A model generated the notes under the pieces. That model had not been told where the DNA came from. It did not search any database and saw nothing but the letters and a program-made list of their open reading frames with translations. Below, in pieces: positions 56,963 through 64,000 of a stretch of DNA of 64,000 nucleotides. The position numbers and the translations under genes are program-made. Source of the DNA: Persicaria tinctoria (lineage: Eukaryota > Streptophyta > Magnoliopsida > Caryophyllales > Polygonaceae); assembly GCA_037127255.1 (NCBI GenBank), contig JBANSL010000002.1, forward strand, positions 40,526,892-40,590,891. Reading direction: 5' to 3'. Every line of letters starts with the position of its first letter. Within the stretch, counting starts at the first letter, position 1.

Positions 56963-58103
56963 TGATGCAGATCAAGATGGCCTTTTGTGGGTCAAACAAT
57001 GATCTTGATCCAGGCGAGCTCTCAAGACCGATTCGAGGGCCATTGATGGCGAAGAGTGTCATCCTCAAAAGGAGGAAGAAGGCTCTACCATGGAACAAGA
57101 TTCAAAGGAGCAACGTGGGCTAATGTTCAAATTTGGGTTCGTTCTTAATGGGTTGACAGCATTTCGACGTCTCAGTAAAACGGGTCGTTCGGAGTCCATA
57201 TTTATCGGATGAGGTCGTGCCATACCTTGTTGGAACGAGGACGAAAAGATCTACAACTTTGCTGTGAAAGATTTCTCCAGAATCGACCTCGAGAATGGAA
57301 GAAATCCATCATCTTTGCAGCTGTTACTGTTTGGACGAATTTCCACATATTTATTTAGTTAATTTCGAATTTTAATTAATTAGATATATTTATTTTATGC
57401 AATTAGGAAATAATAAGGTGGAAGGAAAATATCTGATCTAGGTAATTCCTTTTCCACCAAGTTGTTAATTTTCTATCCTTAGTTAGTTTTACTTATCTTA
57501 GGAAAGATTTACATATCTTTAGATTATTTTATTTATCTTTAGTTACCAAAACTCTATCTTTTGCACAAGATAGAATTGGTATATTGTCTATTTAAACTCA
57601 TGTTTTACATTCAATAAAATTAGATTGGAATTATAATTGAGGAACCCTTTTAAGGATTAAAAGGTTCCCTCGATTCCCAATCCAAAAGCCTTCGCAATCA
57701 ATTTATGTTCTTGTTCATTCATCAATCATCCGATACCAAACCCTAATCCCAAACACAAAACCAAACACAAGAAAGAAGAGAAAAGCTGAAAAAAACTGTC
57801 GCTGGAAACCAGAATCCGTCGCTGCAGAACCCAGGAGCCGTCGCTGGCAGCGGCCGCCGCAGGCTTGCTGCGCCCGCCGCATCCGTCGCTGCTGCACCAG
57901 TTCTGTCGCTGCTTCTTTTGTTGTTTCTTTTACTTAGTTTTTATTTGTTCGTTTTCCTTTCTTTCACAATAGTTTCAAGTCTTTAATTGTAATTGTTTGT
58001 AAACATCGAGAATAGCAAGAATATTACAAGATCGGGCCATCAACAGTTTGGGGTTCTTGATCTTGAGCCCACAGGCGAAGAATCGGGTATCCCAAACGTA
58101 TCA
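56963..58103 (+). repeat. 5' LTR of the coiled-coil element, 1141 bp
   Basis: Runs from TGATGCAGATC to ...CGTATCA. It carries a GC-rich GCGGCCGCCGC block with flanking CGTCGCTG words at about 57820-57915, a feature also found in other LTRs here. Confidence 0.8.
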
Positions 58104-58105
58104 AG

Positions 58106-58118
58106 TGGCATCAGAGCC
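58106..58118 (+). other. Primer binding site (tRNA-Met-like)
   Basis: TGGCATCAGAGCC, differing at one position from the usual TGGTATCAGAGCC. Confidence 0.7.
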
Positions 58119-58170
58119 GTAGGTTTCGCAAGTTCTTGTCTTTTCTTGATGTTATTCACAATTTGATTTG

Positions 58171-59361
58171 ATGGCTTGGGAAATTTGGGGAGATTTGGAT
58201 GATGATCCCGATCCATTGGATGGATTTTTTTGCTCTGGAACGTGCTAAAGAACAACGACGCCAACAAGAGTTACGTCGGAGAGCTTGGCTACAACAACAA
58301 ACCCTAGAGCATCAACGCGAAGTCAAAAGACGCCAACTTTGGCTTCAACGTCAAGAGGAAGAACAACGTCAATTGGAGATAGAAGATAAGAGGTGTCGAC
58401 AACGCTATCAGATTCGGCTTCTCCAACAAAGAGAGGTTGAGGAGGCACGACGACAAGAGGAGGAGAAACGTCGCCGAGAGGAGGACTTGGAGGAATTGGC
58501 GAAGGCCATCTCGGATAGAATTTATCAAGAGGAGGAGGAACGTCGCCGAGAGGAGGACTTGGAGGAATTGGCGAAGGCCATCTCGGATAGAATTTATCAA
58601 GATCTTGCTTCAGCCCTCACCCCTACTCCAGCGGCTATAGTTGCCTCAACCGACGACGAGGTAATTGAGCCTAAGGAGCATTCTGTTGATTTCGTTGCCC
58701 AGAAAACAGCACAGCGCGATGATTTTATTTCGCAGATTCCCGTTGACTCCGACCTCGGAATTGAGTTAACTCAGTCTTGTTGCGAAGCTGAATCGACGAG
58801 CTTTCCAACGGTTGGTCAACGCTGCAAGATTCCTCTGGGAAGACACCCGAATCTGATCTGCAAGCTGGCTGTAATTTTCTGCAAGATGACGTGGTTGCTT
58901 CTGACGACAACGATGAGGACGTTGGGGACACTTCTCTTGAGTTAGCTATTGTACCTCTTGAGAATGTTCCTAATGTTGATAATTCTGAAGTTCATAGGGT
59001 TATTGAGCCTAATGATATTGTTCTTTTTTATTGCTCAATGTTCCCTATGACAGGTGTTGTTTTTGAGGTTCCTTTGCCTCAAATTCTGCTGGCGCCATCT
59101 CAAGTTGATTGCCAAGGTAGTGACTTTCTCATTGCTGATCCCTTCCATTTGCTATTCAATGACTCGATTCGAGGACGAATCGTGGCTAAGAAGGGGAGAA
59201 TGATGCAGATCAAGATGGCCTTTTGTGGGTCAAACAATGATCTTGATCCAGGCGAGCTCTCAAGACCGATTCGAGAGCCATTGATGGCGAAGAGTGTCAT
59301 CCTCAAAAGGAGGAAGAAGGCTCTACCATGGAACAAGATTCAAAGGAGCAACGTGGGCTAA
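58171..59361 (+). pseudogene. Charged coiled-coil protein of the LTR element, two frameshifts
   Basis: The ATG at 58171 opens MAWEIWGDLDDDPDPLDG. A T7 run (58225-58231) then shifts the frame, and the body continues in the frame open to 58945. It is a Gln/Arg/Glu-rich coiled coil (for example RRRAWLQQQTLEHQREVKRR) with a 72-bp tandem duplication at about 58461-58604 that repeats EEDLEELAKAISDRIYQ. A second frame change near 58795 leads into the frame with ASDDNDEDVGDTSLELA, which runs through the polypurine tract into the 3' LTR and ends at 59359-59361. I recognise no family. It may be a divergent structural protein or captured host sequence. Confidence 0.55.
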
Positions 59362-59618
59362 TGTTCAAATTTGGGTTCGTTCTTAATGGGTTGACAGCAT
59401 TTCGACGTCTCAGTAAAACGGGTCGTTCGGAGTCCATCTTTATCGGATGAGGTCGTGCCATACCTTGTTGGAACGAGGACGAAAAGATCTACAACTTTGC
59501 TGTGAAAGATTTCTCCAGAATCGACCTCGAGAATGGCAGAAATCCATCATCTTTGCAGTTGTCACTGTTTGGACGAATTTCCACATATTTATTTAGTTAA
59601 TTTCGAATTTTAATTAAG
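59201..59618 (+). repeat. 3' LTR of the coiled-coil element, truncated
   Basis: Matches 56963-57380 nearly base for base, then stops at ...ttttaattaa where unrelated gggcggttttgc sequence begins. Confidence 0.85.
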
Positions 59619-59800
59619 GGCGGTTTTGCAAAATAGCCACGAAAATGGGCTGATTTTGCGAAATAGCCGCGTTTTGGGACAAATTAGGGAAATAGACGCA
59701 ATATAAACCCCTTTCATTTGTTCCACGCGACTTTCTCTCTCTTCAACCCTCTCCTCTCCGCACGCGCTCAGATCCGTGCCTTCCTCGGAGATCCGAGAGT
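59619..59800. other. Start of an unclassified repeat, MULE-like
   Basis: gggcggttttgcaaaatagc and a second ttttgcgaaatagcc resemble ends of plant Mutator-like elements. No matching inverted end was found to the right. Confidence 0.3.
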
Positions 59801-59834
59801 GACCGATCGATAGAGCGGAGCAAGAAGCAATTGG

Positions 59835-60215
59835 ACAGATCTATGGCGGAGATCCGAGAGCGACCGATCTGCGGTTGGAGGTTTCAGATCTGGTTGCGGC
59901 GGAGCGAGGAGCGAGGCCGAGCGGAGCGAGATCCGAGATCCGAGAGCGAGGAAGGCCGAGATCCGAGATCCAAGAGCGAGGAAGGCCGAGAACCGAGAGC
60001 GAGGAAGGCCGAGATCCGAGATCCGAGAGCGAGGGAGGCCGAGATCCGAGAGCGAGGAAGGCCGAGACCCGAGATCCGAGAGCGAGGAAGGCCGAGATCC
60101 GAGATCCGAGAGCGAGGAAGGCCGAGATCCGAGAGCGAGGAAGGCCGAGATCCGAGAGCGAGGCCGAGCAGAGCGAGGAAGGCCGGAGCGACGGGAGGAG
60201 AGTCGAGCAACGGCT
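59835..60215. repeat. GC-rich minisatellite of gatccgagagcgaggaaggcc units
   Basis: About 12 imperfect units of roughly 21-28 bp, differing in whether gatccga is doubled. Long ORFs appear on both strands only because the unit lacks stop codons. Confidence 0.85.
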
Positions 60216-60309
60216 GAGCGAGATCGACCGAGCCGGAGGCGGAGCCGGAGGCCGGCGGCGGTGGCGTCGAGCGCAGAGCGCGCGAGTCCTCTTCGCAGAT
60301 TTCTGAGGA

Positions 60310-60528
60310 AGAAGACAGATTTTTTACTAAATTACAAAAATCACCCTACAAATATGAGAAATTAAAAAAATTATCTATATTTTATTATGTGATCCATAAT
60401 CTATATTTTTATTTTTATTTTTGCACAACAAAATGTTATATTTGAACAACATACGATTATATTTGCACAATTTACGGTTTATATTTGCACGAAAAATTGT
60501 TAAAAAAAATATTGAGAGAAAATAAAAG
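60310..60528. other. AT-rich spacer, no gene seen
   Basis: Contains isolated ttgcac words related to the following array. Confidence 0.4.
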
Positions 60529-62345
60529 TCGTGCAATTCTTAAAACAGAGTCGTGCAACTCTTACAAGAGTCGTGCAACTCTTAAAACAGCGTCGTGCAA
60601 CTCTTGCAACATAGTCGTGCAACTCTTCCAACATAGTCGTGCAACTCTTACAACAGAGTCGTGCAATTCTTAAAATAATATTATTCGAGCGCATTTTATT
60701 CTAATTTATTATATTATTCGTGCGCATTTTATTCTAATTTGTGCACTTTTTATTATATTTGTGTCAGCATTTTTTCAAATAATTTTTTTTCACGTCAGCA
60801 CTTTTTTAAAATAAGATCACGTTGAGAATAAATTCACAAGTCTCGATTGTCGTGCAAATCTTAAAACAGAGTCGTGCAACTCGTACAACAGAGTCGTGCA
60901 ACTCTTAAAACAGAGTCGTGCAACTCTTAAAACAAGAGAGTCGTGCAACTCTTAAAACGGAGTCGTGCAACTCTTACAACAGAGTCGTGCAACTCTTACA
61001 ACAGAGTCGTGCAACTCTTACAACAGAGTCGTGCAACTCTTAAAATAATGATATATATAATTAAAAGTGTTTCTTAGAGGTGCTGACACAAATAAAATAC
61101 AGTTGTGAAAATCTAAACTAAAGTTGTGCAACTCTAAACTAAAGTTGTGCAACTCTAAACTAAAGTTGTGCGACTCTAAAATACAGTTGGGCAACCCTAA
61201 AAAATGTGCTGACATGAAGAAAAAAAAGTGCTGACACGGAAAAAATACATATCGAACTACAAAGTTATTACTTAGGAAGATGACTCGATTGTAACTAATA
61301 TCAGTGTCAGCACTAATTGTAACTAATATCAGTGTCAACACCAATTGTACCTAGTATCAGTGTCAGCACTAATTGTAACAAATATCAGTGTCAGCACTAA
61401 TTTTCATCACTAGTTGTGCAAAAATAAAGTATTGATGAGCAAAAATAAGAGCATGTTGTGCAATAATTTATTGAGAAAGTATGAAATTATATTGAGAGAA
61501 AATAAAATCATGTTGAGAACAAATTCACAATTCTCGATTGTTGTGCAAAAATAACCTATTGTTGAGCAAAAATAAGATGATGTTGTGCAATAATTTATTG
61601 AGAAAATATGAAATTATATTGAGAGAAAATAAAATCATGTTGAGCACAATTTCACAAGTCTCGATTGTTGTGCAAAAATAACATATTGTTGAACAAAAAT
61701 AAGATGATATATGTTGAGCAAAATTTCACCAATCTCTCATGTTGTGCAATTTTACTCTATTGATGAGCAAAAATAAGACCGTGCAACTTTTAAAACAGAG
61801 TCGTGCAACTCTTAAAACAGAGTCGTGCAGCTCTTAAAATAAGAGTCGTGCAACTCTTAACACAGAGTCATGCAACTCTTAAAACAGAGTCGTGCAACTC
61901 TTACATCGTATGTTGTGCAAAATATAGTTTCACAAATATGATCCATCAAGCCTGGATAACAATTTCACAAATATGATCCAAATCTAGTTTTTTTTTTCTA
62001 CATGGATAACAATTTTTTTTTACTTTATAATATTATTCGTGTGCATTTTATTCTAATTTGTGCACTTTTTATTCTATTTGTGTCAGCACTTTTTTCAAAT
62101 AATTTTTTTTTCACGTCAGCACTTTTTTAAAATAAGATCATGTTGAGAATAAATTCACAAGTCTCGATTGTCGTGCAAATCTTAACATAGAGTCGTGCAT
62201 TTCTTACAACAGAGTCGTGCAACTCTTCCAACAGAGGCGTGCAACTCTTAAAATAGAGTTGTGCAACTCTTACAACAGAGTCGTGCAACTCTTCAAACAG
62301 AGTCGTGCAACTTTTAAAACAGAGTCGTGCGACTCTTACATCGTA
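60529..62345. repeat. 22-bp repeat arrays (agtcgtgcaactcttaaaac) in five blocks
   Basis: Blocks lie at about 60529-60672, 60851-61046, 61091-61200 (variant agttgtgcaactctaaacta), 61773-61912 and 62172-62345. The period is 22 bp. Each unit holds GAGTCGTGCAACTC, which is almost self-complementary. Between blocks are a 28-bp repeat (tcagtgtcagcactaattgt, four copies, 61301-61412) and a duplicated stretch of about 120 bp (about 61425-61690). Confidence 0.85.
60711..60862. repeat. 150-bp direct repeat, first copy (second at 62031-62182)
   Basis: The two stretches are about 97% identical by eye and both lead into a 22-bp array, so a block of about 1.32 kb was duplicated. Confidence 0.8.
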
Positions 62346-62891
62346 TGTTGTGCAGAATATAATTTTTTTCCGCTTTTTTTTCGTTTCAGAACTTTTTGTT
62401 TTGCAAAAACAACTTTACGTTGTGCAAATATATGGACTGATCGAGTCGCAATCGACAAGCGACAAGATTCACATTCAGATCGCAGTCTCTCTCCCATTCA
62501 GATCGCAGCCCGGAAAACAGATCGTGAGCGATACATGAGTTTTTTTTTTAATTTTTAATTTAATTTAATTTAATTTTCTTTTATTTAACATTTTGTCGTG
62601 CAAATATAATAGTACGTTGTGCAAATTTAACTGTAGGTTGTGCAAATATGATTGACAACATTTGGTCCAACCAGGATCCCATTTGGTCCATGTTATGAAG
62701 TGGAATTTAACATCACTGTGGTTACAACTTACAAGTTACTCTTTAAACATTCAACCAAGTGTTATAGTTTCTCCAATGGAGATTCAGATAAACTTAACTT
62801 GAGCTAGTAAACACATACATTTGTTCAGTCACAAGTGAATTCCAGCCAAACAAAAATCTGGAAAATTCTTACATAAAAATGAAAGTAGAGC
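62346..62891. other. End of the repeat mosaic and spacer, no gene seen
   Basis: gtgcaaatat words continue to about 62650. From tttggtccaaccagg (about 62660) the sequence looks like host DNA, probably the 3' flank of the minus-strand gene to the right. Confidence 0.4.
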
Positions 62892-63592
62892 TTAAGTTTT
62901 CAAGTCGAGTAACTTCTCCGGTTCTTCTACTTCCATAGCTTGCGTAGGGACTTGAGCATCCAACAGGAATAGGAGTGTATAAACTGACTTCAACTTCTCA
63001 ATCAAGAAATCAATCTTTTTATCTAACATAAGAAGTTGACATGAATGTTCCTATATGGTGCATCAATGAGCTTAAGGAACATATTCATCACCTCGTCAGA
63101 TGCCAAGGAATGAAATTCCACGTCCAAGTTCTTCTCTAACTGTTCAGTTCCTTGAAGACCAACATTTGGCTTAGAATCAGCCACCCAATCACAACTATCT
63201 TCAATAAAATTTTGCCCAACGTTTACTCGTTTGACAAGGGGATTTGATTCTCCACAATCCTCAACCAGATGTGAATCATTCACCCCATTCAGCTCAATAT
63301 GAATCTGCAGTTTTATCTCCTGGTCTTCAAAACCACCATGAACCTTTGTTGAATCTTCCTTCTTCTCTAAAGGTTGGCTTCATGCACCATCAGCAATAAA
63401 AACTTCAGGGAAGAAAGATGAAGCAAAAAAAGATGAAGCAAAAAAGAGCAACGGACTCACAAGATTGCAGAGTCAAAGACAACACTGTTACCTACACTTA
63501 CCTGTATAACTCCGAGCCAGCGTTTGCTGATCTTGCCCTTGGTTCCTGCAATCTGTCCTTAAGAGTATCTTTTGGATCAAAAAGTACCATAG
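62892..63592 (-). pseudogene. 3' part of an unidentified host gene, broken
   Basis: An exon at 63592-63502 (acceptor ctttgcag, donor gtaagt) encodes MVLFDPKDTLKDRLQEPR and ends SELYR. The next coding region (from about 63425) reads FFPEVFIADGA, a TGA at 63380-63382, then QPLEKKED and on to EVMNMFLKLIDAPYR. At 63050 one base appears lost, and the frame resumes as EHSCQLLMLDKKIDFLIEKL to a TAA at 62892. Composition is typical plant coding sequence, with charged helices toward the end. I do not recognise the family. Either a pseudogene or, less likely, a mis-modelled exon boundary. Confidence 0.5.
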
Positions 63593-64000
63593 CTGCAAAG
63601 GAAATCAGGTAATGACACACTTTGTTTCAATTGGGTATTTTTGATGCCTTGAGAAATTCCAGCCACATCATTGATGATATTCAGCATCCCCTATATTTGT
63701 TCAGGTGTCTCAATAAGCAGAAAACCCATATATGCGAATGAATGAATGAGACGGGAAACAGGGGAATAAGGAAACTGCTTTTCATTAACCTAACCCAGCT
63801 GCTAGGAGGTTGGTAAAAGTAACATCAGCAAGCTGGGTGAACAGAAATAAGACCGAGCAAAAGACAAAAGGAATATGGAGTACAAAAGATCCTAACACAA
63901 AATTTATCAAGGGAAATCATGATATTGAAAATGAAAATTCAGAAACTTTGGACTACTAAATTGCAGGAGTCGTGTGCTTTCCCGCAGCCTAAAACTTGGA
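63593..64000 (-). other. Upstream part of the broken gene or its intron
   Basis: A short open stretch on the minus strand (MLNIINDVAGISQGIKNTQL, about 63680-63621) may be another exon, but no usable donor of normal intron length was found. The rest to 64000 shows nothing I can support. Confidence 0.3.

Larger units (their letters stand above)
56963..59618 (+). mobile_element. Small LTR element with a coiled-coil ORF instead of gag-pol
   Basis: LTR 56963-58103, PBS TGGCATCAGAGCC (58106-58118), about 1.1 kb internal sequence, polypurine tract (aagaaggggagaa) and a 3' LTR from 59201 that breaks off at 59618. The two LTR copies are nearly identical over their shared 418 bp. No gag, protease or polymerase domain is present. 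The right end has been lost, so no TSD can be read. Confidence 0.8.

Noticed and set aside
59875..60306. Arg/Glu-rich ORFs on both strands
   Set aside because: Products of the minisatellite unit.

Overview
The window reads as nuclear DNA of a flowering plant, probably a eudicot; nothing in it fixes the family. The evidence is one intron-rich plant housekeeping gene, plant-type LTR retrotransposons (Tat, Athila-like, chromovirus, copia), a LINE with a plant-type C-terminal RNase H, Tourist, Stowaway, hAT and Mutator-type MITEs, and plant B3 DNA-binding domains. By eye, most of the sequence is recognisable transposon in several nested layers.

Layout. 1-12.6 kb is a decayed Tat-lineage Ty3/gypsy element with its 5' LTR cut by the window edge. 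After the integrase it carries a 76-bp tandem array, four B3-like domains (three antisense, one sense), and an antisense multi-exon gene of the gypsy-type transposon-protein family. 12.6-16.3 kb holds two damaged Athila-like elements facing each other, with a scrambled palindromic patch. 16.3-19.0 kb has a copia gag scrap, a Tourist MITE, a Stowaway MITE and AT-rich DNA. 19.0-23.5 kb is a complete but defective Ty1/copia element with a perfect TSD. 23.5-27.8 kb is host intergenic DNA with a tRNA-like SINE head and a terminal exon of an unidentified minus-strand gene.

27.8-34.8 kb is the one clear host gene: a 16-exon, 1040-residue CEBPZ/NOC1 (SLOW WALKER 2 type) ribosome-biogenesis protein, with a Mutator-like foldback in intron 2. 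35.0-38.6 kb is a 5'-truncated chromovirus with one uninterrupted reading frame but 12 nonsense codons.

40.9-56.9 kb is a three-level nest. A LINE is split at 41485/54576 by a 13.1-kb minus-strand non-autonomous element, which is itself interrupted by a young, intact gag-protease-only element (45059-51786). 57.0-59.6 kb is a small LTR element encoding a charged coiled-coil protein instead of gag-pol. 59.6-62.6 kb is a mosaic of minisatellites. 62.9-63.6 kb is a broken minus-strand host gene running toward the window edge.

How things work together: the host gene stands alone. The retroelement parts only make sense as parasites and hosts of each other. The gag-only element, the coding-poor outer element and the coiled-coil element all lack polymerase and would need an autonomous relative. 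The most unusual content is the accessory cargo of the Tat element (B3-domain genes plus the antisense gene), followed by the outer element whose two LTRs share U3 but not R-U5.
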